Positions 17,673 through 26,568 of a DNA stretch of 64,000 nucleotides are shown in pieces. The stretch lies in NCBI GenBank assembly GCA_963827855.1, contig CAWHBY010000002.1, positions 558,001 to 622,000 of the forward strand, given 5' to 3'. The notes below the pieces were generated by a model. The model was not told where the DNA came from. It worked only from the letters and a program-made list of their open reading frames with translations, and did not search any database. The translations under genes and the position numbers were made by a program. Source of the DNA: DTPU01 sp963827855 (lineage in GTDB: Bacteria; Planctomycetota; Phycisphaerae; Sedimentisphaerales; Anaerobacaceae). Position 1 is the first letter of the stretch, and each line of letters starts with the position of its first letter.

Positions 17673-19790
17673 CTAGGCCTTTGTGATCCGCTGGCTGGTC
17701 ACGGGCAGTTGAAGGACCCGGGCGCCCACGGCGTCAAACACGGCATTGGCCACCACGGCTCCCATGCAGATGATGGCCGGCTCCCCGCCGCCCTGGGGAG
17801 GCTGGTCCTTGAGATCCAGGATCACGGTCTCTATTTTCGGCACCCACGAGAAGCGAGGCAGCTCATAGGTGTCGAAATTCAGGTCGATCACCCTGCCGCC
17901 CTTGAAGTGGATGTCCTCCATCAAGGCGTAGCCCAGTCCCATGGTAATGCAGCCCTCCATCTGCATCTTCGCGCCCTCGGGATTGACGGCCAGACCCATG
18001 TCCTGGGCACAGACCACTCGCTTGACCTGGACGTGTCCGGTCTCCTTGTCGACGGCCGCCTCAGCGATGATCGCCACGTACGTGCCCGCGTCGGTTCCAC
18101 AGGCAACGCCCAGCCCTTTGCCGGTGGGGGCAGCCTTGGAGGACGTCCATCCCCACCGCTCTGCAGCGGCCTTGAGCGTGCGGATCATCCTTTCATCCTT
18201 GAGGTTCTTCAGCCGGAAGGCAACGGGATCCAGGCCCGCCTTTGCGGCCATGATGTCCATGTGGCACTCACGGCCAAAGGTGTTGCTGCTGTTGCCCGGC
18301 GCCCGCCACGGGCCCGTGGCCAGGGGGCTGCGGCTCGCATAGCTGACCGTGCGGCGATTCGGGACATCATAGAAGGTCGCCGCGCCCCGGTCCCCTGCCA
18401 GGTATACACTGTAGTCCCAGGCAGTGAGCCTGCCTTCCTTGGTCATGCCCGACTTGATCTTGATCACAGCCGCAGGCCTGAAGGTGTCGTAGAAGAACTC
18501 CTCTTCCCGGGTCCAGGCGACCTGGACGGGCTTGCCGCTGGCCTTGGCCAGCCGGGCAGCCTCGATCGCCTGCTGGTTGGAGTTCTTGCCGCCAAACCCA
18601 CCGCCCACAAACGGCGTGATGACCCGCACGTCTTCAGGAGGAAGGCCCAGTGCAGAGGCAATCTGGTCCCTGGCCGTGAACGGACCCTGCGTGGAGACCC
18701 AGGCTGTAACCTTGTTGCCTTCGATACTCGCCAGCGCGGTGTGCGGCTCCATGGGCGCATGGGCCCTGTAACCATCCAGGTACGTCTGCTCGACCACGAT
18801 CTCGGCGGCCTTGATCCCTTCTTCGAGCTGGCCGGCCTGGCCCACCGTGCGGCCTTGCCCGGCATTGGCCACCAGACTATCGAAGACCGTCTGGTCGTCT
18901 ACAGAGGCGGCGGGTTCGTCCCACTCCGCCTTGATCCTGGAGAGGGCAGTCTCCGCGTCGTCGGGATTCCTGTGCAGGACCGCGATGAGGTCACGGTCGC
19001 GGACCACCAGGGCCCCTTCCACCTTCTCTGCTCCGGAGGTATCCACGCTCTTGAGCTTTGCGCCGTGGCTGGGCTCTCTGAGGATCTTGGCGTACATCAT
19101 GCCGGAAACCCGGATGTCGCCCGCATACTGGGCCTTGCCCGTGACCTTGTCCAAGGCGTCCCTCCTCAGGACGTCCCTGGCCATGACCTTGAACTCGGCC
19201 GGCTTCTTGGGGGCCGGTTTCTCTTTCAGGTGCCTGGTGATCGACTTTCCCTTGGTCAGGTCCGCATAGGTCACCCGCTTCTGCCTGTCGTCCTTGTCGA
19301 AGACCGCCCCGGCCTCCGCAGAGAGCCTTTCCCGTGGGACCTGCAACTGCTCAGCAGCCAGGTCCAGGAGCACGGCCCTGGCCTCTGCGCCTGCGGCCCG
19401 CAGCCCGGGACCGAAGGAACGGGTGCTCAGGGAGCCAAAGGTCCCCATGTCCCACGGACAGAGCGAGGTGTCTCCCATCACCATGTCCACGGACTCCAGG
19501 CTGACCTCCAGCTCGTCGGCCAGCATCTGGGCCAGGGACGTCACAATCCCCTGACCCATCTCGATCTTGCCCGTGTAGCAGGCGACCCTGCCATCGGCTC
19601 CGATCCGGAGGTAGGCATTGAAGTCCTCGGGTGAGCCCTGGCGGCGCTGCGCCTCGACTCGGGAATCCTCCCCGATCCAGAACAAGACCAGGATGCCGCC
19701 GCCCGTGAGCTTCAGCATCTCGCGGCGGGAGAGTGGGGCGCCCTGGTTCGGCCTGTGAGGGGCCTGCGGGCTGGCGGTCTTCCGTCTCAT
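17673..19790 (-). CDS. Tat-exported molybdenum hydroxylase large subunit (xanthine dehydrogenase family)
   Basis: This protein has 705 residues. The N terminus has a Tat-type motif, SRREMLKLTGGGILVLFW. The body carries molybdopterin-binding signatures of the CoxL/XdhB/IorB family: GGGFGGKNSNQQ, QGPFTARDQIASALG, and the C-terminal GGEPAI segment with the catalytic Glu position. The length and Tat signal fit the isoquinoline-1-oxidoreductase-like branch, which works with a single [2Fe-2S] subunit and passes electrons to a membrane or cytochrome acceptor instead of FAD. It overlaps the small-subunit gene by 4 bases (ATGA). No FAD-subunit gene is nearby. The substrate is unknown. Confidence 0.9.
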   Translation of the reverse strand: MRRKTASPQAPHRPNQGAPLSRREMLKLTGGGILVLFWIGEDSRVEAQRRQGSPEDFNAYLRIGADGRVACYTGKIEMGQGIVTSLAQMLADELEVSLESVDMVMGDTSLCPWDMGTFGSLSTRSFGPGLRAAGAEARAVLLDLAAEQLQVPRERLSAEAGAVFDKDDRQKRVTYADLTKGKSITRHLKEKPAPKKPAEFKVMARDVLRRDALDKVTGKAQYAGDIRVSGMMYAKILREPSHGAKLKSVDTSGAEKVEGALVVRDRDLIAVLHRNPDDAETALSRIKAEWDEPAASVDDQTVFDSLVANAGQGRTVGQAGQLEEGIKAAEIVVEQTYLDGYRAHAPMEPHTALASIEGNKVTAWVSTQGPFTARDQIASALGLPPEDVRVITPFVGGGFGGKNSNQQAIEAARLAKASGKPVQVAWTREEEFFYDTFRPAAVIKIKSGMTKEGRLTAWDYSVYLAGDRGAATFYDVPNRRTVSYASRSPLATGPWRAPGNSSNTFGRECHMDIMAAKAGLDPVAFRLKNLKDERMIRTLKAAAERWGWTSSKAAPTGKGLGVACGTDAGTYVAIIAEAAVDKETGHVQVKRVVCAQDMGLAVNPEGAKMQMEGCITMGLGYALMEDIHFKGGRVIDLNFDTYELPRFSWVPKIETVILDLKDQPPQGGGEPAIICMGAVVANAVFDAVGARVLQLPVTSQRITKA

Positions 19791-20269
19791 CTGGAGCTAC
19801 CCCCTTTCATCTCGGCCGCAGCGGTCACAATCGCCTCGACGATGCGGACGTGCGCGCCGCAGCGGCACAGGTGGTTGTCCATGCCCTGGATGATCTCCTC
19901 CCTGCTGGGCTGGGGATTGCGGCGGAGGAGGCTGTACGCGCCCAGGATCATGCCCGGCGTGCAGAAGCCGCACTGGAGGGCATCGTGCTTCATGAAGGCC
20001 TTCTGAAGCGGGTGCAGGCTGCCCTCCTGCGCCAACCCCTCGATCGTGAGGACCTCCTTTCCGTCCACGTTTCTCACCGGATACACGCACGATCGCACGG
20101 CCTTGTTGTTGACCAGCACGGTGCAGGCGCCGCAGATGGCCTTGCCGCAGCCGAACTTGGTGCCGGTCAGGCCCAGATCCGTGCGCAAGACCCACAGCAG
20201 TGGGCGTCTCTCGTCCGTGGTTACGCTGACGGGCTTGCCGTTCAGTTTGAAGGAGAGGGTCTGCGCCAC
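19787..20269 (-). CDS. [2Fe-2S] small subunit of the molybdenum hydroxylase
   Basis: This is the electron-transfer subunit of about 160 residues. The first cluster is the plant-ferredoxin type, with cysteines in FGCGKAICGACTVL and the later VRSC. The second cluster has CGFCTPGM and HLCRCGAH. A GTG at 20269 has GGAGGA six bases upstream and is preferred; an in-frame ATG at 20302 lacks a good site and would add 11 residues. There is no signal peptide, so it would be co-exported with the Tat-bearing large subunit (known for this family). It is divergent from the XdhC gene. Confidence 0.92.
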   Translation of the reverse strand: MAQTLSFKLNGKPVSVTTDERRPLLWVLRTDLGLTGTKFGCGKAICGACTVLVNNKAVRSCVYPVRNVDGKEVLTIEGLAQEGSLHPLQKAFMKHDALQCGFCTPGMILGAYSLLRRNPQPSREEIIQGMDNHLCRCGAHVRIVEAIVTAAAEMKGGSSR

Positions 20270-20410
20270 GTCGAGTCCTCCAAAAAGATCGTTTCTTGCC
20301 ACCCCTTTTCAGGATACAATCAACTCGGCCTGAGCCCTCGGGGATGCCGACTTCGGAGTATAGCATAATCGACTAGCCGGGTGCTGCAAGAGTAATAACG
20401 AACGAGTCGC

Positions 20411-21499
20411 ATGGATGACCTAGGCGTATTCACCGAACTGGCCTCTGCCCTTGAGGCAGGCAGACCCGCTGCCTTGGTGACCGTCATCCTGGCGCTGGGC
20501 TCCACGCCCGGCAAGGTGGGATACCAGATGGTGGTCTTCGCTGAAGGCCAGAAGACCCTGGGCACCGTCGGAGGAGGCCTCATTGAGGCGAGGATGATCC
20601 GTGCTGCCAGGGATCTGCTCTTCACACCCACCAGCAGGATCGATCGGTTCGATCTGGCCGAAGGGCCGGATGACGAAAAGGGCATCTGCGGTGGATCGGT
20701 GGAGTTGCTCGTCGAGACCTTCAGCCCGGCCAGCGCACCCTTGTTCAGGCGGATCACCGCGGCGGTCAGGCAGGGCCCCTGTCTGCTGGTCTCGGTCCTC
20801 TCTCCCGGCAGGCCACCGGCCAAGTTCCTCGTGGCCGAGGGCGTGAATACAGAGGATGGCCCCGCAGAAGGCCTGCCGGCTGAGGCGATCGCAGCAACCG
20901 GGCAAGCCGCAGACCGCGGCGAGGCAAGGCTGTCTAGCGCAGGGATGGACGTCTTCATCCAGCGTCTGACCCCCTGCCCCCCTGTCGTCCTCTTCGGGGC
21001 CGGCCACGTGGCGGGTTTCATCGCTAGCTACGCCAGGTCCGTAGGCTTTCGGGTGATCGTGATGGATGACAGACCGGAGTACGCCAATGCCGACCGGTTC
21101 CCCGATGCGGACGAGATCCTGGTCGAGGACTTCAGGCGGTCTACGGACGCCCTTCGGATCGATGCAGACACCTACGTCGTCATTGTGACTCGCGGCCACG
21201 TCTGGGACGAGGCCGTCCTGGAGCAGGTGGTCTGCACGGATGCGTGCTACATCGGGATGATCGGCAGCAGGCGCAAGACGCAGGCGATCCTGGAGAGGCT
21301 CCGCCACAAGGGTATTCCAGACCGCCTCCTGCAGAGGGTCTACTCTCCCATAGGCCTGTCTATCGGCGCAGTGACTGCAGAGGAGATCGCACTGGCCATT
21401 GTCAGCGAGCTGGTCAAGATCAGGAGGCTGGGACACGGTCCGGTCGTCGGGCACATGACGCTGTCCCGGCTCACGGCCCTGCCGGAGGTGACCCCATGA
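20411..21499 (+). CDS. XdhC/CoxF family molybdenum-cofactor insertion protein
   Basis: This protein has 362 residues with two XdhC domains. The N-terminal part contains TVGGGLIEARMIRAA and the C-terminal Rossmann part contains VVLFGAGHVAGFIASYARSV and IGMIGSRRKTQAILERL. XdhC-type proteins bind Moco, protect it and promote its sulfuration and insertion into xanthine-dehydrogenase-family enzymes. It opens the plus-strand cofactor cluster, is divergent from the hydroxylase genes, and overlaps the MocA-like gene by 4 bases. Its target is almost certainly the neighbouring hydroxylase. Confidence 0.9.
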   Translation: MDDLGVFTELASALEAGRPAALVTVILALGSTPGKVGYQMVVFAEGQKTLGTVGGGLIEARMIRAARDLLFTPTSRIDRFDLAEGPDDEKGICGGSVELLVETFSPASAPLFRRITAAVRQGPCLLVSVLSPGRPPAKFLVAEGVNTEDGPAEGLPAEAIAATGQAADRGEARLSSAGMDVFIQRLTPCPPVVLFGAGHVAGFIASYARSVGFRVIVMDDRPEYANADRFPDADEILVEDFRRSTDALRIDADTYVVIVTRGHVWDEAVLEQVVCTDACYIGMIGSRRKTQAILERLRHKGIPDRLLQRVYSPIGLSIGAVTAEEIALAIVSELVKIRRLGHGPVVGHMTLSRLTALPEVTP

Positions 21500-22115
21500 T
21501 CCAGGCGATCATCCTGGCTGCAGGCGAGTCACGGAGGATGGGCATGCCAAAGCCCCTGCTGCGGTTTGGCCCCACCACGTTCCTCGGCCAGATCGCCTCT
21601 GTGCTCCGCCAGTCGCGGGTGGATCGCGTCAGCGTGGTGCTGGGTGCAGAGGCGGAGCGTATCCGGAGGTCCATCGATCTACCCGAGGTGGATGTGGTGA
21701 TCAACGAGGACTATGCAGAGGGCCAGTTGTCCTCTCTGATCGCCGGCCTCAAGGCCCTCCCCAGCCAGACCGAGGCGGCCGTGGTCTGTCTGGTGGACAA
21801 CCCCTTCATCTCGCCGGCCATCGTCAACCAGATCGTCGACCGGTTCAGACAGACGCACAGCCCGATCGTGGTCCCTGTGGTCATGGGAAAGAGGGGTCAT
21901 CCCGCTCTGTTTTCGAGCAGGCTCTTCGCAGATCTGCTCCGCGCCCTGCACAAGAAGGCGCACGTCACGTGCTCCGCACGCACCCGGGGCTCGTCAGCGA
22001 GGTGGACACCCTGGACCAGACAGTCCTCATCCACATCGAGTCGCCTGATGACTACAGGGCGCACCTTGGAACCGATCCCCTGCCGGCAGGGCCGGTCCAG
22101 CAGGAGGAGCCGTGA
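21496..22115 (+). pseudogene. MocA-like molybdopterin cytidylyltransferase, frameshifted
   Basis: This gene encodes a nucleotidyltransferase of the MobA/MocA type, which converts Moco to the cytosine-dinucleotide form used by xanthine-oxidase-family enzymes. The start shows AIILAAGESRRMGMPKPLL, and later EDYAEGQLSSLIAGL and VCLVDNPFISPAIVNQIV. After RALHKKAHVT (near 21970) the frame changes. The expected tail is in the -1 frame: VLRTHPGLVSEVDTLDQTVL, then SPDDYRAHLG, ending with TGA at 22113-22115. A single missing base explains this. Without correction the frame runs to 22173 as nonsense. It overlaps xdhC (ATGA), and the next gene's GTG at 22112 overlaps its true stop. Confidence 0.8.
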
Positions 22116-23288
22116 TAGAGCTGAAGGATGCCCTCCAGATCGTCCTGGAGACTGCCCGGCCGCTGGGTCCTGAGCTGGTGGACCTGGCGGTGCGCACTGG
22201 GCCGCGTGCTGTCTGAGGACATCAAGGCCGACGTGGACATGCCGGCATTTGACAAGGCCCTGGTGGATGGCTATGCCTGCCGCAGGTCTGACCTGGGCCG
22301 CACGCTCACGGTCACTGAGACGATCCGGGCTGGAGTCTCGCCGACCCAAACGATCGGCCCGGGCCAGTGCGCCAAGATCATGACCTGCGCAGCAGTCCCT
22401 GCCTGCGCAAACTGCGTGATCATGGTCGAGCAGACCGTGTCGACCGGCCAGCAGGAGATCCAGTTCACGGGCCACCAGACGCAGGACCATATTGCTCGCC
22501 AGGCTGAGGACGTGCGGCAGGGCCAACTGGTCCTTGAGAGAGGCACCCTGATCGGGCCTCAGCACGTGGCGGTCCTTGCCGCTGTAGGGCACGTCCGGCC
22601 TTTGGTGGCCAAGAGGCCGAAAGTAGCGGTCATCGCGGGTGGCGATGAGCTGGTCAGGCCCGGTCTCAAACCTGGACCGTGCCAGATCAGGGACAGCAAC
22701 ACGTCCCAACTCGCTGCGCAACTGAAGACCTTGGGCATGGTCGCAGCCGAGGCAGCCCTCGTCAAGGACGTGGAGGCCGAGATCGACCACGCGTTCAAGG
22801 CCGCGATCGCGGAGAACGAAGTCGTCATCCTGTCCGGCGGCGTATCGGTTGGCGACTACGACTGGGTGCCGACCGTGCTACGCAAGAACAACCTCCGCCT
22901 GCTGTTCGAGAAGATCGCCGTGAAACCCGGCAAGCCCACGGTCTTCGGCGTCAGCGCAGATCGCTACTGCTTTGGACTGCCCGGCAACCCGGTGTCCACC
23001 TTCGTCATCTTTGAGCTGCTGGTCAGGCCTTTCCTGTACAGGCTCATGGGCCACGAGTACCGACCTGCCTGCATTCGAGTGGCGCTGGCTGAGCCGATCA
23101 GCAGGAAGGACGTCGATCGGCAGCAGTGGATTCCCGCGAAGATCACGGCAGCCGGCGATGTCAGGCCCATGGAGTATCATGGGTCCGGCCACATCCTGGC
23201 CCTGGGCCGGGCAGACGCCCTGATCTGCGTGGAGGCTGGCGTGTCCGCGGTCGAGACAGGATCGCAGGTCTGGGTGAGGCTTATCTGA
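22112..23288 (+). pseudogene. moeA: MoeA molybdopterin molybdenumtransferase, frameshifted near its start
   Basis: MoeA inserts molybdate into adenylylated molybdopterin. The natural start is likely GTG at 22112 (IELKDALQIVLETARPLGPE), in the frame coupled to the preceding stop. Near 22190 one extra base shifts the frame, and the rest continues as ALGRVLSEDIKADVDMPAFD. Downstream hallmarks are present: SGGVSVGDYDWVP in the catalytic domain and FGLPGNPVSTFVIFELLVRP. The C-terminal domain IV ends at 23288. The uncorrected ORF starts in the wrong frame at 22128. Two frameshifts in adjacent genes within about 230 bases suggest local sequencing indels or decay of the pathway. Confidence 0.82.
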
Positions 23289-23313
23289 AGGAAGCCCTCT
23301 GGCTGCTGGGATC

Positions 23314-24267
23314 ATGAACGTAGATACCCTGAGAATCTCGGTGACCGCTGAGTGCAATCTGCGGTGCGTCTATTGCCGGCCCCTCGGTGATGACGAGATC
23401 ATAGACCGGACGGAGGTCCTCACGATCGAGGAGATCCATCGCGTGGTCAGACTGGCCAGTCAGTGCGGCATCCGGAAGATCCGCCTGACCGGTGGCGAAC
23501 CCCTGCTCAGGCAGGACGTCGTGGCCCTGGTGCAACGGATCGCCGCCACCTCCGACATCGAGGAAGTCTCCATGACCACCAACGGGATCCTCCTGGACCG
23601 CGATGCGCAGAGGCTCAAAGACGCAGGCCTCGACCGGGTGAACATCAGCCTGAATGCCGCGGCAAGACCCTGTTACAGGCAGATGACGGGGTGCGACCTG
23701 CTCAGGCCGGTCATCAAGGCCGTCCACAAGTCGATCCAGGTGGGCCTGGCCCCGGTCCGGCTCAACTGCGTGGTCATGCGGGACGTCAATCTGACGGAGA
23801 TCCACGGCCTTGCACAGATCAGTCTTCGGCTGCCTGTGTCGGTCCGGTTCATCGAGTACTGCCCGACCAGCCGCCTGGGGCCCTCCGCAGGCAACACGGT
23901 CCCCAGCCAGGAGGTCCGGGGCATCATCGAGTCGCGGTTCGGCCCCCTCAGGCCCACTGTGCCTGAGAAGGCCAATGGACCTGCCGCGTACTTCAGGCTC
24001 CAGGACGCAGCCGGGACAATCGGCTTCATCAGTGGCGTGTCCTCGAACTTCTGCCACCGGTGCAACCGCCTGCGACTGACCAGCGACGGCCGGATCAGGC
24101 CCTGTCTCTACTCGAGCCAGTCCTATGACCTCGCCAGGCTCCTTCGCGACCCTTCGGCAGACGAGGCCATCCTCCGCCTTCTCTCCCAGATCGTGCGAGA
24201 CAAGCACGACTACACCCGGCTCACCGCCTCACTTGAGGATTTCTCCATGCGACGGATCGGAGGTTAG
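23314..24267 (+). CDS. moaA: GTP 3',8-cyclase MoaA (radical SAM)
   Basis: MoaA performs the first step of molybdopterin synthesis, GTP to 3',8-cH2GTP. The protein has 317 residues. The N-terminal radical-SAM cluster motif is CNLRCVYC, followed by RLTGGEPLLRQD. The C-terminal [4Fe-4S] site is NFCHRCNRLRLTSDGRIRPC. The chain ends SMRRIGG, keeping the C-terminal Gly-Gly needed for activity in MoaA. It follows moeA by 25 bases and precedes moaC by 6 bases. All key residues are intact, unlike the two genes before it. Confidence 0.95.
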   Translation: MNVDTLRISVTAECNLRCVYCRPLGDDEIIDRTEVLTIEEIHRVVRLASQCGIRKIRLTGGEPLLRQDVVALVQRIAATSDIEEVSMTTNGILLDRDAQRLKDAGLDRVNISLNAAARPCYRQMTGCDLLRPVIKAVHKSIQVGLAPVRLNCVVMRDVNLTEIHGLAQISLRLPVSVRFIEYCPTSRLGPSAGNTVPSQEVRGIIESRFGPLRPTVPEKANGPAAYFRLQDAAGTIGFISGVSSNFCHRCNRLRLTSDGRIRPCLYSSQSYDLARLLRDPSADEAILRLLSQIVRDKHDYTRLTASLEDFSMRRIGG

Positions 24268-24273
24268 CTTCCC

Positions 24274-24729
24274 ATGGCTGCATCGGACGGCATGGTCGAC
24301 ATCAGCGACAAAGACGCCACGCTCAGGACCGCCACGGCGACAGGGAGAGTCCTGCTCGGCAAAGAGGCCTTCGGGGCCCTGACTGCAAGGACGTGCCCCA
24401 AGGGCGACGTGCTCGCCACCGCCAAGGTCGCGGCCATCCAGGCCGTCAAGTCCACGCCCAGTCTGATACCCCTGTGCCATCCGATCCTGATCGAGGCGGT
24501 GAGTGTGGATTTCAGTCTCGATGAGGCCGGCGCCAGCGTAGCCGCGACCGTGACCGTGCGATCCTCAGGCAAGACCGGTGTGGAGATGGAGGCCCTCACG
24601 GGTGTGGCGGGCGCGTGTCTGACGATCTATGACATGCTCAAATACACGGGAAAAGGGATGACCCTTGAGCGGATACAGCTTATCGAAAAGACGGGTGGAC
24701 GCAGTGGCACCTACCGTCGCACGGCTTAA
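24274..24729 (+). CDS. moaC: Cyclic pyranopterin monophosphate synthase MoaC
   Basis: MoaC converts the MoaA product to cPMP. The protein has 151 residues. It starts with the typical MVDISDKDATLRTATA, then LIPLCHPI and SGKTGVEMEALTGVAGACLT, which contain the conserved His and acidic residues of the active site. The 3' end overlaps the MOSC gene by about 30 bases. No moaD or moaE is in the window, so the rest of cPMP-to-molybdopterin conversion must be encoded elsewhere. Confidence 0.95.
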   Translation: MAASDGMVDISDKDATLRTATATGRVLLGKEAFGALTARTCPKGDVLATAKVAAIQAVKSTPSLIPLCHPILIEAVSVDFSLDEAGASVAATVTVRSSGKTGVEMEALTGVAGACLTIYDMLKYTGKGMTLERIQLIEKTGGRSGTYRRTA

Positions 24730-25153
24730 ATCGCTGTCAGTGTCTGCGCAAAAAGGCACGGCCAAGACCAACGTGGCAGAGGTTGATCTCCGGGCCGATT
24801 GGGGCGTTGTCGGAGATGCCCACGCAGGACCGGGGCCGAGACAGGTCAGCCTCCTGGCCGCAGAGGCGATCCAGGCCCTGCGGGACCGGGGCAGGATCGT
24901 CCCTCCGGGCGGCATGGGCGAGAATCTCACGGTCGAGGGTCTTGATCTGGCGGCCTTGCAGGTGGGCGACCGGCTGCGGATCGGGACGGACGCCGAGCTG
25001 GAGATCTCGCAGCGCGGCAAGCAGTGTCACGGCCGATGCGAGATCTTCAGGCGGATAGGTGACTGCATCATGCCCCGCGAGGGCGTGTTTGCCCGCGTGA
25101 CCCGGCCGGGCCGGATACGGGTGGGCGACGCCATAGAGGTGATGCGTGACTGA
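24695..25153 (+). CDS. MOSC-domain protein
   Basis: This is a stand-alone MOSC domain of about 150 residues: VGDAHAGPGPRQVSLLAAEA, GGMGENLTVEG, and ISQRGKQCHGRCEIF with the conserved Cys. MOSC domains bind Moco and handle sulfur; in Moco operons of anaerobes such short proteins often accompany MoaA/MoaC/Mog. Start choice is uncertain. GTG at 24695 or 24704 lies inside the end of moaC, and a TTG at 24665 is also open. The stop TGA (25151-25153) is inside the left end of the inverted-repeat element that follows. Confidence 0.85.
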   Translation: MDAVAPTVARLKSLSVSAQKGTAKTNVAEVDLRADWGVVGDAHAGPGPRQVSLLAAEAIQALRDRGRIVPPGGMGENLTVEGLDLAALQVGDRLRIGTDAELEISQRGKQCHGRCEIFRRIGDCIMPREGVFARVTRPGRIRVGDAIEVMRD

Positions 25154-25404
25154 CCCGCGTTTCCCACGAGGCTTTGGACGTTCGAAGCGCACGTGAGGCC
25201 GCGGATTCGATTTGGGCCGGCTGGAAGCCGGATGCATCTATGACAGACTGTTCTGAGCGCGGCATGTTGGCCGGATGCAAGGCCGCAGGTCCTGGTTGCC
25301 CGGAGGCGTACCCAGTGCGGTACGCTGAGGACAAACGGGGCCGAGAACGCAGCAGCCGGGCAACAGGACCGCTCAGAACCAAAGGCTTGTGAGAAATGCG
25401 GGTA
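25150..25404. mobile_element. MITE-like inverted-repeat element, copy 1
   Basis: The left end (25150-25177: CTGACCCGCG, TTTCCCACGAGGCTTTGG) is an imperfect inverted repeat of the right end (25379-25404: CCAAAGGCTTGTGAGAAA, TGCGGGTAA). An internal block near the right end (25360-25394, containing ACAGGACCGCTCAGAACC) is almost identical to 58764-58798, and ACGTTCGAA near the left end also matches copy 2. The interior has no convincing ORF. The left repeat contains the MOSC stop codon and the right repeat contains the mog start codon. Confidence 0.65.
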
Positions 25405-25878
25405 AAGGTGGCCATCCTTACTGCCAGTGACCGCTGTGCCAGTGGCCAGCGGCCTGACCTCAGTGGACCTGCGATCCGCCAGAGCCTGTCCACGGACCTG
25501 TTCGAGGTCTGTGCCCTCGAGGTCGTGCCGGATGAGCAGGGCAGGATCGCAGAGACGATCAGGCGGTTCGCAGACGAGCTGGGCTGCGATGTGGTCCTCA
25601 CCACCGGCGGAACGGGCCTGGGGCCGCGGGACGTGACGCCCGAGGCGACTGCCTCAGTGTGCGACCGGAGGGTCCCCGGTCTGCCGGAGCTGATGAGGTC
25701 GGAGGGCCTCAAAAGCACGCGCAACGCCGTGCTTTCGCGAGGGATCGCCGCCCTGCGAGGCCGAACCCTGGTCATCAACCTTCCAGGCAGCCCCAGCGCG
25801 GTCCGCCAGTGCCTGGCCTCGATCGTGGACCTCCTGCCGCATGCCGTGGACATGGCGAGAGGCGGCGGACACGGGTGA
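25396..25878 (+). CDS. mog: Molybdopterin adenylyltransferase (Mog/MoaB family)
   Basis: This enzyme adenylylates molybdopterin before molybdenum insertion by MoeA. The protein has 160 residues: VKVAILTASDRCASG, TTGGTGLGPRDVTPEAT and the catalytic-region motif LVINLPGSPSAVRQCLASI. The ATG lies within the right repeat of the MITE-like element and has no clear SD, so the element may supply its translation start. It overlaps nothing upstream but runs to within 13 bases of the chrA start. Confidence 0.93.
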   Translation: MRVKVAILTASDRCASGQRPDLSGPAIRQSLSTDLFEVCALEVVPDEQGRIAETIRRFADELGCDVVLTTGGTGLGPRDVTPEATASVCDRRVPGLPELMRSEGLKSTRNAVLSRGIAALRGRTLVINLPGSPSAVRQCLASIVDLLPHAVDMARGGGHG

Positions 25879-25891
25879 AAGGACTGAAGCG

Positions 25892-26419
25892 ATGATCCTA
25901 CTGCAGCTCTTCCTGGCGTTCCTCAAGATCGGTTGCTGCGCGATTGGCGGCGCGTACTCCTTCCTTCCGCTGCTGGAGAAGGAGATGGTGCAGAACCGTC
26001 AGTGGCTCGGCCACGACGAGTTCCTCCGGGTGGTAGGCATGGCAGAGGTCTTCCCGGGCGCGATCTCCATCAAGTTCGCCACCTACGTAGGCTATAGAAC
26101 CGCGGGCCCTCTGGGTGCGGTCGTGGCCAACCTCGCCAACCTGCTGCCCCCTGCCCTCCTCATGATCGTGGCCGCATGGGCCTACTCCAGGTACAAAGAC
26201 ATCCCGCACGTCAAGGCCGCCCTGGACATGGTTCGATACGCAGTGATTGCCATGCTGGTGGCCATTGCAGTCAAGTCCGTGGATACCCTCCACCTGACCC
26301 AGCCCAAGATCCTCGTGGCCATGGCCGCATCCTTCCTGCTGCTCGTCCTGACGAACATCCATCCCGCCGTGATCATCCTCGCAGTGGCCGCATATGGGGC
26401 CCTGCTGGCGCACCCGTAA
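25892..26419 (+). CDS. Single-domain chromate-transporter family protein (CHR)
   Basis: This is a membrane protein of 175 residues, about half the size of classical ChrA; such short CHR proteins usually come as pairs of adjacent genes. The N-terminal signature FLKIGCCAIGGAYSFLPLLE and PGAISIKFATYVGY are family hallmarks. About five TM segments follow. No second half-gene is found on either side. It is the last gene of the Moco cluster, 13 bases after mog. CHR proteins move oxyanions; the context suggests molybdate or tungstate handling, but that is inference. Confidence 0.85.
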   Translation: MILLQLFLAFLKIGCCAIGGAYSFLPLLEKEMVQNRQWLGHDEFLRVVGMAEVFPGAISIKFATYVGYRTAGPLGAVVANLANLLPPALLMIVAAWAYSRYKDIPHVKAALDMVRYAVIAMLVAIAVKSVDTLHLTQPKILVAMAASFLLLVLTNIHPAVIILAVAAYGALLAHP

Positions 26420-26568
26420 TTATGGGGACCTTGCGCTCTGTTGATTATCTCCCCCCTGGTTCTCGTCGATGATTAGCGTAGCTGCGGCCAGGGAGGCCTG
26501 CAGAGTCACAGAGGCGGGGATGGAACCAGGAATACGAACCAACCTCTTCGTTGATTGGGAGGATCACT

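Noticed and set aside
17709..19634. 641-codon plus-strand ORF opposite the molybdenum hydroxylase
   Set aside because: The minus strand carries conserved molybdenum-hydroxylase motifs; the plus frame is a mirror ORF.
21960..21980. Programmed frameshift in the mocA-like gene
   Set aside because: No slippery heptamer or downstream pseudoknot is evident, and the neighbouring gene has a similar simple indel.
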